NCBI RefSeq assembly: GCF_020076305.1
Contig: NZ_JAIQXE010000001.1
Location: forward strand, 1,860,001-1,924,000
Origin: Flavihumibacter profundi
GTDB lineage: Bacteria; Bacteroidota; Bacteroidia; Chitinophagales; Chitinophagaceae
Length of the DNA stretch: 64,000 bases
Direction: 5' to 3'
Shown here: one piece after another, positions 41,813-51,191 of the stretch
Layout of the letters: each line of letters begins with the position of its first letter
Numbering within the stretch: position 1 is the stretch's first letter
Translations under genes and position numbers: made by a program
Notes under the pieces: model-generated
Seen by the model: the letters and a program-made list of their open reading frames with translations, nothing else
Databases searched by the model: none
Told to the model about the DNA's origin: nothing

Positions 41813-43816
41813 ATGGAAGCATTTGAATTGACTATTGGCTCATTAACCCTTGTATTATTAAGCCTGATAGCAATACCGTTGTTGCCCATAAAACATAAAG
41901 CAACCGGTGGCCTTATACTTGTCGTATTAATTGCCATTCTTTCTACGATCCCCGCTTCAAAAGCACTTTTCCAAAACAGCACCTATCAATTCAGGTATGA
42001 AACCGGTTACTCACCAGGCAATATTTCAATACGCATCGATTCACTTTCTGCCTGGTTCATACTTATAATCAATATCATTTGCATAAGCGGCGCTTTATAC
42101 GGAAAAGGATACTTAAAAGCCTACCTGGACCAGAAAGCCAATATATCCATCCACTGGATATTATTTGTTGTATTGCAAATGGCAATGCTATGGGTCTGCA
42201 TGGCCCAGCAAGGTTTGGTTTTCCTTATAGCCTGGGAAATCATGTCGTTGTCCGCCCTGTTACTGCTCATGTTTGAACATGAAAAAATTGAAACTTTAAA
42301 CGCGGGAATCAGGTACCTGGTGCAAACGCACCTTGGGGTAATACTGCTTACAACTGGTTTTATATGGCTGTATTCCGCAGAAGGCTCATTCGAATTCAGT
42401 GCGATTGATAAATTCTTCAGGCATCACCCAAACCAATGGCTTTTCCTGCTCTTTTTCCTTGGATTTGGTTTTAAGGCCGGGATTGTCCCCCTGCATACCT
42501 GGCTGCCTTATGCGCACCCTGCCGCACCATCACATATATCCGGAGTAATGTCTGGTATCCTGGTAAAAATGGGTATTTATGGGATTTTAAGAATTACGAC
42601 CTTTCTGCATACAGGTTTTTTTCAAATAGGGACCGGCATCCTCCTTGTTGCCATAATAACCGGACTTTACGGGATCCTGAATGCGGCAATGCACCGTGAC
42701 CTTAAACGAATGCTTGCGTATTGCACTATTGAAAATATTGGCATCATCTTCCTTGGTATGGGTATAGGATTAATTGGAAAAGCAACAGGAAATCTGGTAC
42801 TGGCTTCCATTGGATTTGCCACTGCCTTATTGCACACCCTTAACCATGCCCTGTATAAATCCCTATTGTTTTTTACAGCAGGTAATATTTACCAGCAAAC
42901 ACATACACGCGACATGGAGAAATTGGGAGGGCTGATAAAAAACATGCCTGGATCGGGCCTTATGTTTCTTATTGGCAGTATTGCAATTGCAGGGCTACCG
43001 CCTTTTAATGGTTTCGTTTCTGAATTTCTTTTATATACCGGCATTTTTATTGGCATCAAATCAATTGGTGTACACTATGTAACTATAATGATCACCTCCT
43101 TTGCCAGCCTGGCCCTTATCGGTGGTATCTCTATGCTAACATTTACAAAATCTTTTGGCACTATTTTCCTCGGTAATCCACGAACAGAATTTCACCGGCA
43201 ACCCCGTGAGGTTTCACTGGCCATGTTATTACCCTGCTTCCTTATTATTTGCATAATGCTTTCCATTGGACTCCTGCCGCAATTCTACTTTTCATTGGTC
43301 CAAAATGTCGTTCAGTTATTTGTACCGGTGGTCTCAACGGAAATTAATTTCATTCCTGCCGCCCTGACTTACAGTTTAGCCGCCATTGGAAAATATGCCC
43401 TGCTATTTATATTGCTTTCTATTACCATACTTATTATAAGGAAAATAATTTCCCGCGAAAACACAAAGCCGGCTGTAACAACATGGGCCTGCGGATATCC
43501 GGCCCCCACCCCAAAGATGGAATACACCGGCAAATCTTTCTCAAAGTCACTTGGCAAATTGTTAAACTTCATAGTACCTGAGGGGAAAAAATACAAGGAA
43601 ATTCAAACAGGTGAAATCTTCCCCAAAAAAAGAAAGTATGCTTCACATTACATGGATGTCATTGAAACGAAAATATTTAACAGTATCATCGACAGGATGC
43701 TGTATTCCCTGAATTATTTCAAGTTTATCCAGAATGGAAAAATACAGGCCTATATTTTATACGGCATCTTTTTTATAGTACTGGTTTTTATAGGAACAAT
43801 ATTCAAACTAATCTGA
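41813..43816 (+). CDS. Ehr complex antiporter-like subunit (HyfB/NuoL type), first copy
   Basis: A 667-residue proton-channel-type subunit with about 14-16 helices. It resembles HyfB/HycC of group 4 hydrogenases and NuoL of complex I. The transmembrane glutamate is in FLIAWEIMSLSAL. The lysine helices are GFGFKAGIVPLHTWLPYA and VKMGIYGILR, and a charged core site is LLHTLNHALYKSLLF. The C-terminal part has the HyfB-type segment TWACGYPAPTPKMEYTGKS followed by one last helix. All residues expected for proton translocation are present. It is the first of seven genes on one strand; its TGA overlaps the ATG of the paralogue by one base. Confidence 0.92.
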   Translation: MEAFELTIGSLTLVLLSLIAIPLLPIKHKATGGLILVVLIAILSTIPASKALFQNSTYQFRYETGYSPGNISIRIDSLSAWFILIINIICISGALYGKGYLKAYLDQKANISIHWILFVVLQMAMLWVCMAQQGLVFLIAWEIMSLSALLLLMFEHEKIETLNAGIRYLVQTHLGVILLTTGFIWLYSAEGSFEFSAIDKFFRHHPNQWLFLLFFLGFGFKAGIVPLHTWLPYAHPAAPSHISGVMSGILVKMGIYGILRITTFLHTGFFQIGTGILLVAIITGLYGILNAAMHRDLKRMLAYCTIENIGIIFLGMGIGLIGKATGNLVLASIGFATALLHTLNHALYKSLLFFTAGNIYQQTHTRDMEKLGGLIKNMPGSGLMFLIGSIAIAGLPPFNGFVSEFLLYTGIFIGIKSIGVHYVTIMITSFASLALIGGISMLTFTKSFGTIFLGNPRTEFHRQPREVSLAMLLPCFLIICIMLSIGLLPQFYFSLVQNVVQLFVPVVSTEINFIPAALTYSLAAIGKYALLFILLSITILIIRKIISRENTKPAVTTWACGYPAPTPKMEYTGKSFSKSLGKLLNFIVPEGKKYKEIQTGEIFPKKRKYASHYMDVIETKIFNSIIDRMLYSLNYFKFIQNGKIQAYILYGIFFIVLVFIGTIFKLI

Positions 43817-45843
43817 TGGGCATCCTTTCGGGGTTCATAGTAATTCTCCTTTTAGCGGTCCTGCTGGTTCCATTTATGGAGGTTCAGCGGAAAGGATTAA
43901 TTTCTGTGGCAGCCGTAATCATTTTAGCCATGCTCTCCGGCATTCCGGCTATACGGGCACTTGCCGGGCATGATCTCGAATATATATTTCCGGGATCATT
44001 GGCAACAGGCAGGATTCCAATCAGGATTGATGCCTTATCAGGCTGGTTTATCCTGGTTATCAATTTCACTTTTATAACCGGTGCCATTTACGGCCTGCAG
44101 TATATGAAAGCATACCGCACACAAAAAGCCAGCCTGACCCTTCATTGTATTAGTTATGTATTGGCACACGCAGCATTAATAAGTATATGCGCAATTCAAA
44201 ATTCAGTCATATTCCTGGTCGCATGGGAAATAATGGCATTATCTTCTTTCATATTGGTAACCTTTGAAAGTAAGAAAAACGAAACCCTGAATGCAGGAAT
44301 AAATTTCCTGATACAGTCACATGCCTGCATTATGCTGCTTACAGTGGGCTTTATCTGGGTGGCATCAAAAACAAACTCGTATGACTTTACAGCTTTCACA
44401 TCATTCACCAGATCGAATACACAACTAACAGGACTTGCTTTATTTCTCTGTTTCCTTACCGGCTTTGCTATAAAAGCCGGCTTTGTGCCCTTCCATACCT
44501 GGTTACCCTATGCCCACCCTGCCGCACCCTCACATGTATCTGGTGTAATGTCTGGCGTAATTATTAAAATCGGGATTTATGGCATCCTGCGAATGCTGCT
44601 GCTGATTAAAAATGATTACGTGGTAATTGGCTATATAATTTTATTCCTTTCAATAATTTCCGGCATTTATGGTGTAATGCTGGCCATTATACAGCACAAC
44701 CTGAAAAAACTATTAGCCTACCACAGCATTGAAAACATCGGTATAATAGGAATTGGAATAGGCCTTGGATGTATAGGGATTGGAAAGGGCAATAACCTTT
44801 TAACTTATTTAGGATTTGCAGGGGCTTTACTGCATACACTTAATCATTCCCTATTCAAATCACTGCTATTTTATGGAGCTGGTAACATATACCAGTCAGC
44901 GCACACCGTGGATATAGAAAAACTGGGCGGGTTGGGTAAACAAATGCCGCATACCTCATTGCTGTTTTTATTGGCCTCCTTAGCCATTTGTGGATTACCC
45001 CCTTTCAATGGCTTTGTTTCCGAATTCCTGATTTACAATGGGATGTTCAAGGGATTACAGGGATTTGACAAACCAATGCTCTCATCATTTATTTTCGGCA
45101 TATTCGCACTGGCACTGATTGGAGGGCTGGCCATGTTATGCTTCACAAAAGCATTTGGCACCATATTTTCAGGAAGGCCCCGCCATCATTTTCAACAGGC
45201 TCCGCAAGAGGGCCATTCCTGGAAATTAATTCCCATGTATGCTGTTGTACTGTTGATTTTGTTGATCGGATTGTTTCCCGCAATATTTATAGCGGCTATT
45301 TCAAAACCACTTGAATTATTCACACATATCCAGGATTTAAATAATCACCCGCAAATAGTAAAACTCTCCGGGTCAATATCCATGATAGGAATAAGTGCGG
45401 CATGTTTCCTACTCCTAACCGGATTAATCTTACTAATCAGAAATCGCATATCCAATGCTGCAAAGCAAGAACCAGGCATTACCTGGGGCTGCGGGTATGC
45501 TGGCAATACTCAAAAAATGCAATACACGGCAAGTTCTTTTATCCGCACATACAGGAAACTGGCTGAGCCAATGCTTTCCATACAAAAAAGGAAAACGGAG
45601 CTAACCGGAATATTCCCACAAAAAGGCGCACAGGAAACCAGGCCTTACGATAAACTTGAAGAATGGATAATTGATTACCCTTTACACCAGTTAAAGTTAT
45701 TTTTCAACCGATTTACTTTTTTACAGAACGGGGACATACAGTTTTATATATTGTATGGGATCGCTTTTATCACCCTGGTCTTATTGGTTCCGCTGGCATT
45801 TGATTTCCTGAAAGGATTCATTAATTTTTTAAATACGATTTAA
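43816..45843 (+). CDS. Ehr complex antiporter-like subunit (HyfB/NuoL type), second copy
   Basis: A 675-residue paralogue of the preceding gene with the same architecture. The transmembrane glutamate is VAWEIMALSSF, the lysines are in GFAIKAGFVPFHTWLPYA and IKIGIYGILRM, and the helix 12 region is LLHTLNHSLFKSLLFYGAG. TWGCGYAGNTQKMQYTASS matches the HyfB C-terminal motif. The two copies are clearly a tandem duplication and have since diverged. This copy also keeps the proton-path residues, so the complex may pump through two NuoL-like units plus the HyfF-like one. The next gene starts three bases after its stop. Confidence 0.92.
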   Translation: MGILSGFIVILLLAVLLVPFMEVQRKGLISVAAVIILAMLSGIPAIRALAGHDLEYIFPGSLATGRIPIRIDALSGWFILVINFTFITGAIYGLQYMKAYRTQKASLTLHCISYVLAHAALISICAIQNSVIFLVAWEIMALSSFILVTFESKKNETLNAGINFLIQSHACIMLLTVGFIWVASKTNSYDFTAFTSFTRSNTQLTGLALFLCFLTGFAIKAGFVPFHTWLPYAHPAAPSHVSGVMSGVIIKIGIYGILRMLLLIKNDYVVIGYIILFLSIISGIYGVMLAIIQHNLKKLLAYHSIENIGIIGIGIGLGCIGIGKGNNLLTYLGFAGALLHTLNHSLFKSLLFYGAGNIYQSAHTVDIEKLGGLGKQMPHTSLLFLLASLAICGLPPFNGFVSEFLIYNGMFKGLQGFDKPMLSSFIFGIFALALIGGLAMLCFTKAFGTIFSGRPRHHFQQAPQEGHSWKLIPMYAVVLLILLIGLFPAIFIAAISKPLELFTHIQDLNNHPQIVKLSGSISMIGISAACFLLLTGLILLIRNRISNAAKQEPGITWGCGYAGNTQKMQYTASSFIRTYRKLAEPMLSIQKRKTELTGIFPQKGAQETRPYDKLEEWIIDYPLHQLKLFFNRFTFLQNGDIQFYILYGIAFITLVLLVPLAFDFLKGFINFLNTI

Positions 45844-45846
45844 AAA

Positions 45847-46752
45847 ATGACAAGTTTTATACTGATACTACTCGCAAGCATATTCTTTACAGGAATAGTC
45901 AACCGGGTAAAGAGCATAACATCAGGCCGCAAAGGCCCAGGGATTTTACAGCCTGTAAAAGATGTAATCAGGCTGTTTAAGAAAAAACCGATTTACAGTA
46001 AAACAACCAGTTTTGTCTTCCAGGTAGCACCAGGCATATATTTCGCATCTGTAATTATGGCTATCATGATAATACCACTTGGTGAATTAAAAGGGATCAT
46101 ATCATTTGATGGCGACTTTGTGTTTTTCGCGTACATACTGGGCATTGGGAAATTCTTCAACATCATCGGTGCTTTGGATACAGGCAGCAGTTTTGAAGGA
46201 ATGGGAGCCAGCAGGGAGGCATTATTTTCCATGTTTGCCGAACCAGCATTTTTCATCCTTATGGGGTCATTTGCATTACTTACAAACCATAGCTCATTCC
46301 AGGAAATATTCACTTCCATGCATTTCGGTTCTTCCATTACCTATGTCCTAGGCGTACTTGCAACAATAGTACTGGTCATGATTGCACTGGTAGAAAACAG
46401 CAGGATGCCCTTTGATGACCCCAAAACCCACCTGGAACTAACAATGGTTCATGAAGTAATGGTACTTGATAACAGCGGCTTTGACCTCGGCCTTATTTCA
46501 CTTGCCACAAATTTAAAATTCGCCATGTATGGCGCTTTGATCGCCAATCTTTATATGGGGAATTTCCCACTGTACCTTACAATACCGATTTTCCTTGGTA
46601 TCCAGTTTATGTTTGCAATCAGCGTCGGAATACTGGAATCATTTACAGCCAGGTTCCGGATGAACCGTAACCCTCAATATATACTGGTTCTATCGTCTGT
46701 TTCATTACTGATTTTTTTAGGTGTTTTACTGGTGCTGGGAGAGTTCAGATAA
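45847..46752 (+). CDS. Ehr complex NuoH/HyfC-like membrane subunit
   Basis: A 301-residue subunit with about eight helices, related to NuoH, HyfC and HycD. It should link the peripheral arm to the antiporter arm. Family motifs present are KGPGILQPVKDVIRLFKKKP near the N-terminus, GASREALFSMFAEPAF in the middle, and VENSRMPFDDPKTHLELTMV then HEVMVLDNSG, which carry the conserved acidic residues of the E-channel. It is placed between the two NuoL-like genes and the HyfE-like gene. Confidence 0.93.
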   Translation: MTSFILILLASIFFTGIVNRVKSITSGRKGPGILQPVKDVIRLFKKKPIYSKTTSFVFQVAPGIYFASVIMAIMIIPLGELKGIISFDGDFVFFAYILGIGKFFNIIGALDTGSSFEGMGASREALFSMFAEPAFFILMGSFALLTNHSSFQEIFTSMHFGSSITYVLGVLATIVLVMIALVENSRMPFDDPKTHLELTMVHEVMVLDNSGFDLGLISLATNLKFAMYGALIANLYMGNFPLYLTIPIFLGIQFMFAISVGILESFTARFRMNRNPQYILVLSSVSLLIFLGVLLVLGEFR

Positions 46753-46774
46753 TAATTACCTAATTTAAAATATT

Positions 46775-47404
46775 ATGACAAATGCCTTATTGATCATATT
46801 CACGATAACCCTGTTATACCTGGGCATTGCCCACCGGTTGCTTACTTATATCAAGATCCTTGCATTCCAGGGTATTTTACTATTCGGTATAGCTTTTATT
46901 TCACTTATAGAAATCAATGCCCTGAACCTTGCTTTTGTTTTATTGGAAACCATCATTTTCAAAACTATCGCCATCCCGCTATTCCTTAACTATATTATCC
47001 AGAGAAACAGGATTACAAGAGATGCCGAACCTTACCTGCCCAATTTCATTTCATTGATCATAATTACATTAATAATTATATCCACCTTCCTTTTATCGAA
47101 TGAAATTGCCGATTCCAGGATCAGTAAAATCTATTTCGTGGTTGCACTGTCAACATTATTTGCAGGACTTTATATAATTGTTACCCGGAAAAAGATCATT
47201 ACCCATGTAATGGGTTACCTGGTAATTGAAAACGGGGTATTTATCTTATCCCTGGCCGTTGGCAATGAAATGCCTATGCTGGTGAACCTGGGCATATTAC
47301 TGGACATCTTTGCCAGCGTTTTCATACTGGGCATATTCGTAAACAGGATCGGGGATATCCTGAAGGATGTAGACGTTGATCAGTTAAAAAGCTTAAGGGA
47401 CTAA
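46775..47404 (+). CDS. Ehr complex HyfE-like membrane subunit
   Basis: A 209-residue membrane protein with about seven hydrophobic segments. HyfE proteins combine NuoJ/NuoK-like helices. Features seen here are LLTYIKILAFQGILLFGIAF, LAFVLLETIIFKTIAIPLFL, and the acidic helix GYLVIENGVFILSLA, which matches the NuoK-type buried Glu. The C-terminus ends in a charged segment (RIGDILKDVDVDQLK). The operon position after HyfC-like and before HyfF-like is the classical order. Confidence 0.9.
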   Translation: MTNALLIIFTITLLYLGIAHRLLTYIKILAFQGILLFGIAFISLIEINALNLAFVLLETIIFKTIAIPLFLNYIIQRNRITRDAEPYLPNFISLIIITLIIISTFLLSNEIADSRISKIYFVVALSTLFAGLYIIVTRKKIITHVMGYLVIENGVFILSLAVGNEMPMLVNLGILLDIFASVFILGIFVNRIGDILKDVDVDQLKSLRD

Positions 47405-47421
47405 AATTAATAACACAAAGG

Positions 47422-48849
47422 ATGACGGGAATTTATTTAATTGGCGGATTCAGCTTAAGTGTGTTAATATTCCTGAACAGGAATAAGTTTATAAATTACT
47501 TATTGGTGATTGCTTTCCTGTTTTTACAAATTGGTTTCACGATTTATGAATACCTGCATATCGATGAAACTGAACTGAATTACTTCAGCGCCGATTCACT
47601 GGGAATATTGCTGCTGGCTACCTTAACAATTATCAGCATTCCTGCTATGTACCACAGTTATGTATACCTTGGGAGTAAACAGGATAACCCAAGGCACACA
47701 GCCATATATTTCGGTGCCATGGTAGCATTACTAACAGCGATAAGCGCTGCTTACCTGTCCAACCACATTGCAGTTACCTGGATTTTTGTAGAACTTACCA
47801 CACTAAGCGCTTCCGCCTTAATTTATCACCGCAGGAACAACAGGTCCCTTGAGGGAACCTGGAAATACGTTTTTGTTTGTGCCATCAGCATTACCCTGGT
47901 GTTTATCGGTATTTTATTTTTAAGCTTTACTTTACAGCAGGCAGGGACCGATGACCTCTCGTTTAGTAACCTTTTGAAAAATGCCACCGGGTTAAATGTA
48001 TTCTGGTTAAGACTGGCATTCATATTCATTTTTACCGGGTTTACCGCAAAATTCGGACTGGTTCCGATGTACACGGCAGGAATTGATGCAAAAGACAAGG
48101 CGCCATCACCGGCAGGCGCTTTGATGTCAAGCGTTTTGATGAATGTGGGATTTGTAGGCATTTTTCGTTTTTATACCATCGTTTCACGTACTTCCATTCA
48201 TAGCTGGGCCAATCATGTAATACTGATAGCAGCCATCCTGTCCATTTTCGTAGCTACTGTTTATATGACCAAAATGAAAAATATCAAACGCATGTTTGCT
48301 TACTCCAGTATCGAACATGCCGGTATCGTCATGCTGGGATTGGTAGCAGGTGGGGTTGGGTATTACGCTGCAGTTTTACACATAATAATACATGCCTTTA
48401 TTAAATCAAGCTTATTCTTCCAGCAAGGGCAGATTTACCGCATCTATAAAAGCAAAAGTATTTATGATGTGGGCAATTATTTTAAATACAACCTTACCGG
48501 ATCCGTTGTGATGCTGGTAGCTTTCTTTTTCGCAACGGCCATGCCGCCATCCGGACTATTCATTAGTGAATTCATGATCTTCCGTTCCTTATTCGATGCC
48601 AGCTACCTTTGGTTATTGATTATAGTTATGCTATTACTGACTGTAATCATCTGGGCATTTGCAAAAAATATCTTTAAATTATTGTTTTCTCCCCCGGTTG
48701 GATTTAATGAAGAAGGGATTGAAAGAATTAGTCCGGCTGAATCTTTGTCACAGTTTATTTTACTTGGTTTGTCTGTTTACCTGGGACTAAACCCGCCGCA
48801 GGAATTTGTTACACTAATACAGGAATCCATTAAAAACCTACCACATTAA
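47422..48849 (+). CDS. Ehr complex HyfF/NuoN-like antiporter subunit
   Basis: A 475-residue proton-channel subunit with about 14 helices. The helix 5 glutamate is WIFVELTTLSASALIYH. The helix 7-8 region GFTAKFGLVPMYTAGIDAKD and the extended GALMSSVLMNVGFVGIFRF match HyfF rather than HyfB. A later helix has HIIIHAFIKSSLFFQQGQI. It is the third antiporter-type subunit of the operon. The start of the large subunit gene follows by one base. Confidence 0.92.
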   Translation: MTGIYLIGGFSLSVLIFLNRNKFINYLLVIAFLFLQIGFTIYEYLHIDETELNYFSADSLGILLLATLTIISIPAMYHSYVYLGSKQDNPRHTAIYFGAMVALLTAISAAYLSNHIAVTWIFVELTTLSASALIYHRRNNRSLEGTWKYVFVCAISITLVFIGILFLSFTLQQAGTDDLSFSNLLKNATGLNVFWLRLAFIFIFTGFTAKFGLVPMYTAGIDAKDKAPSPAGALMSSVLMNVGFVGIFRFYTIVSRTSIHSWANHVILIAAILSIFVATVYMTKMKNIKRMFAYSSIEHAGIVMLGLVAGGVGYYAAVLHIIIHAFIKSSLFFQQGQIYRIYKSKSIYDVGNYFKYNLTGSVVMLVAFFFATAMPPSGLFISEFMIFRSLFDASYLWLLIIVMLLLTVIIWAFAKNIFKLLFSPPVGFNEEGIERISPAESLSQFILLGLSVYLGLNPPQEFVTLIQESIKNLPH

Positions 48850-48850
48850 C

Positions 48851-50350
48851 ATGAGCCATATCAGTATCAGTAATAATGAAACCATTCCCCTGTCATCCAT
48901 CCCCGAGCTGGATTACCCGGCATTCCTGGAACAAAATATCCTTTCCCTGAAAAACAGTGCCGGCTCACACTGTGTGAACTATTATGGCATTCCCTGGAAC
49001 GACAATGTCAGGTTAATCTGCTGTATTGCCAATGATGAATTAAGCTCCATCAACATTTCATCAGCTTTGGTGGAAACAGGTAAACCATTTAACACATTCT
49101 CCAAACAGAATCCAGCATTTGAAAAATTTGAACGGGAGATCCACGAAAATTTTGGCATTCAATATACAGACCACCCCTGGTTAAAACCAGTCCGTTACCC
49201 TTTTAACAGGTATAATAAAAACGAAAATATTACTGACTACCCATTTTTTTCAATCGACAGTGAAGAGCTGCATGAAGTTGGTGTTGGACCAATACATGCA
49301 GGCATCATTGAGCCGGGACATTTCCGTTTTATATGCAATGGTGAGCAAATCCTTCATCTCGAAATCCAGTTGGGCTACCAGCACAGGGGAATAGAACAAT
49401 TATTTATAGAAAAGAAGAAATTACTGCAACGCGCTACCCTGGCTGAAAACATAGCAGGTGATTCTGTCGCCGGCCACACAGTCGCTTTTACAAACCTGTG
49501 GGAAAGTATGTGTAATTACCAGCCGGGGAGGGACTTGCAATTATCCAGGACACTGGCTTTGGAACTCGAGCGGATTGCTGTACACACAGGAAATTTAAGC
49601 GCCATGTGTACTGATATAGCTTATCAACTGGGTAGTGCTGTTTATGGCAGGCTGAGGACACCAATCATAAATTTCTTCCAGCGATGGTGCGGTAACCGGC
49701 TGGCAAAAGGATTAATCCGTGCAGGGAAAACCAATTTCCCTCTTACCAATGAACTGGCTGCTGAATTAACAACTTTATTGAATGCATACGAACGGGACTT
49801 TGAAGAAATCTCAGAGGAATTATTCAATTTGCCCAGCGCTTTGGCAAGATTTGAAAAAACCGGGGTCTTAACCAGGGAACAGGCGGAAAATTTAGGCACA
49901 GTAGGTATCTCAGCCCGGATGAGTGCCCTTGAAAGAGATATCCGCTATTCACATCCCCATGATTTATACCGGGAATTAAACCATCAGTTACTGCTAAAAA
50001 ATCATGGTGATGTTCATTCAAGGGCCCGCTTACGGAAAAGGGAGATCGATCAGTCGATAGCCTATATCCGAACGCTTATTCAATCAATTCCAGGTGCCGG
50101 CACCCAAAGCGTTCAATTAGCAAGTCCAAGTCCAAATAGTTTTACCCTCTCCCTTGTTGAAGGCTGGAGAGGGGAAATTTGTCACGCTGCTGTTACCGGG
50201 GAAAACGGGGAACTTATCCATTATAAAATAAAAGATCCTTCCTTTCATAACTGGATGGGATTAGCCCTGGCCGTGAGGAATAATGAAATTTCTGATTTCC
50301 CGATTTGTAATAAAAGTTTTGACCTCTCCTATTGCGGTCATGACCTGTAA
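48851..50350 (+). CDS. ehrL: Ehr complex large subunit (fused NuoC/NuoD-like), without NiFe ligands
   Basis: A 499-residue protein: a NuoC-like part up to about residue 120 and a NuoD/hydrogenase large-subunit part after it (GVGPIHAGIIEPGHFRF, LGYQHRGIEQLF, TLALELERIAVHTGNLSA). In true NiFe hydrogenases the first site is RxCGxC and the C-terminal one is DPCxxC. Here the first reads NIAGDSVAGH (residues 200-209), with Ala202 and Ser205 at the Cys positions. The C-terminal one reads DLSYCG (491-496), with Ser493 and Gly496. No NiFe centre can be bound, as is known for the Ehr group. The C-terminus KSFDLSYCGHDL also resembles the Ehr form. No maturation protease site is needed or seen. Confidence 0.93.
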   Translation: MSHISISNNETIPLSSIPELDYPAFLEQNILSLKNSAGSHCVNYYGIPWNDNVRLICCIANDELSSINISSALVETGKPFNTFSKQNPAFEKFEREIHENFGIQYTDHPWLKPVRYPFNRYNKNENITDYPFFSIDSEELHEVGVGPIHAGIIEPGHFRFICNGEQILHLEIQLGYQHRGIEQLFIEKKKLLQRATLAENIAGDSVAGHTVAFTNLWESMCNYQPGRDLQLSRTLALELERIAVHTGNLSAMCTDIAYQLGSAVYGRLRTPIINFFQRWCGNRLAKGLIRAGKTNFPLTNELAAELTTLLNAYERDFEEISEELFNLPSALARFEKTGVLTREQAENLGTVGISARMSALERDIRYSHPHDLYRELNHQLLLKNHGDVHSRARLRKREIDQSIAYIRTLIQSIPGAGTQSVQLASPSPNSFTLSLVEGWRGEICHAAVTGENGELIHYKIKDPSFHNWMGLALAVRNNEISDFPICNKSFDLSYCGHDL

Positions 50351-50369
50351 CTAAAAATGAGGAATTAAC

Positions 50370-51122
50370 ATGTTAGATAACCTGAAAATACTTTTTCACC
50401 AGGGTAAACAATACATCCCGGATATTACCACCGCGGAATTACCCGGCATATTCAGGGGCAGGCCGGAAATCAGCACAGAAAAAGTCAATGAAGCTGAATT
50501 AGTGGACATATGCCCTACCAATGCAATAACCGCAGGCCCGGTGTGTATTGATTTAGGAAAATGTACTTTTTGCGGGGAATGTTCATTTTCATTTCCCAAT
50601 AAAATCCAATTTTCCCGTGATTATAAAATCTCGGCCAATGAACGCAGCAAACTGATCATCCGGGAAGGCATCAATGAACCGGTTGAACTGAATCCTGCAG
50701 TAATAAGAAAAGAAATTTCAGACTATTTCAGCGGTTCCCTGAAGTTAAGGCAGGTGTCAGCCGGTGGGGATAATAGTTGTGAAATGGAATTGAATGCCTG
50801 CGGTAATGTGAATTTTGATATGGGCCGTTTCGGGATAGAATTTGTCGCCTCCCCCAGGCATGCCGACGGAATTGTAATAACTGGCCCCATTACCGAAAAT
50901 ATGGCCCAGCCACTGCAAATTTGTTATGATGCTATACCGGAACCCAAAATAATTATCCTGGCCGGTGTTGATGCCATCAGTGGAGGGATATTTGAAGGAA
51001 GCCCTGCATTAAACAGAAGTTTTTTGTCTGCCTATACCATTGACCTGTATGTTCCAGGCAATCCTGTCCACCCACTCACTTTCATTAATGGCGTGCTTGA
51101 ACTGATCAAAAAAAGAAACTGA
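50370..51122 (+). CDS. ehrS: Ehr complex small subunit (NuoB/HyfI-like) with N-terminal one-cluster ferredoxin domain
   Basis: A 250-residue protein of two parts. Residues about 40-85 form half a 2[4Fe-4S] ferredoxin: C48 (in DICPTNAI) and C65, C68, C71 (KCTFCGEC) can hold one cluster, while the usual last Cys is Phe75. Residues about 125-245 are a NuoB/HycG-like domain (FGIEFVASPRHADGIVITGP, VPGNPVHP). The N2-type cluster needs four Cys. By alignment by eye, the positions are Asp134, Cys137, Asp201 (in AGVDAISGG) and Asn231 (in PGNP), so only one remains. The subunit may therefore lack the proximal cluster. The rest of the fold is well conserved. Last gene of the operon. Confidence 0.9.
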   Translation: MLDNLKILFHQGKQYIPDITTAELPGIFRGRPEISTEKVNEAELVDICPTNAITAGPVCIDLGKCTFCGECSFSFPNKIQFSRDYKISANERSKLIIREGINEPVELNPAVIRKEISDYFSGSLKLRQVSAGGDNSCEMELNACGNVNFDMGRFGIEFVASPRHADGIVITGPITENMAQPLQICYDAIPEPKIIILAGVDAISGGIFEGSPALNRSFLSAYTIDLYVPGNPVHPLTFINGVLELIKKRN

Positions 51123-51191
51123 GTTGAATTTAAACAAAATACCAAATTATTTAGCATTTCTCCTACCTTTACCGGCACTATCATTGCCAAC

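Noticed and set aside
41813-51122. Hydrogenase-4 or formate hydrogenlyase
   Set aside because: The large subunit has no RxCGxC or DPCxxC ligands and there is no formate dehydrogenase or hyp maturation gene in the window, so hydrogen activity is not supported.
41813-51122. Mrp-type sodium/proton antiporter operon
   Set aside because: MrpB, E, F and G-like genes are absent, and NuoH-, NuoCD- and NuoB-like subunits are present.
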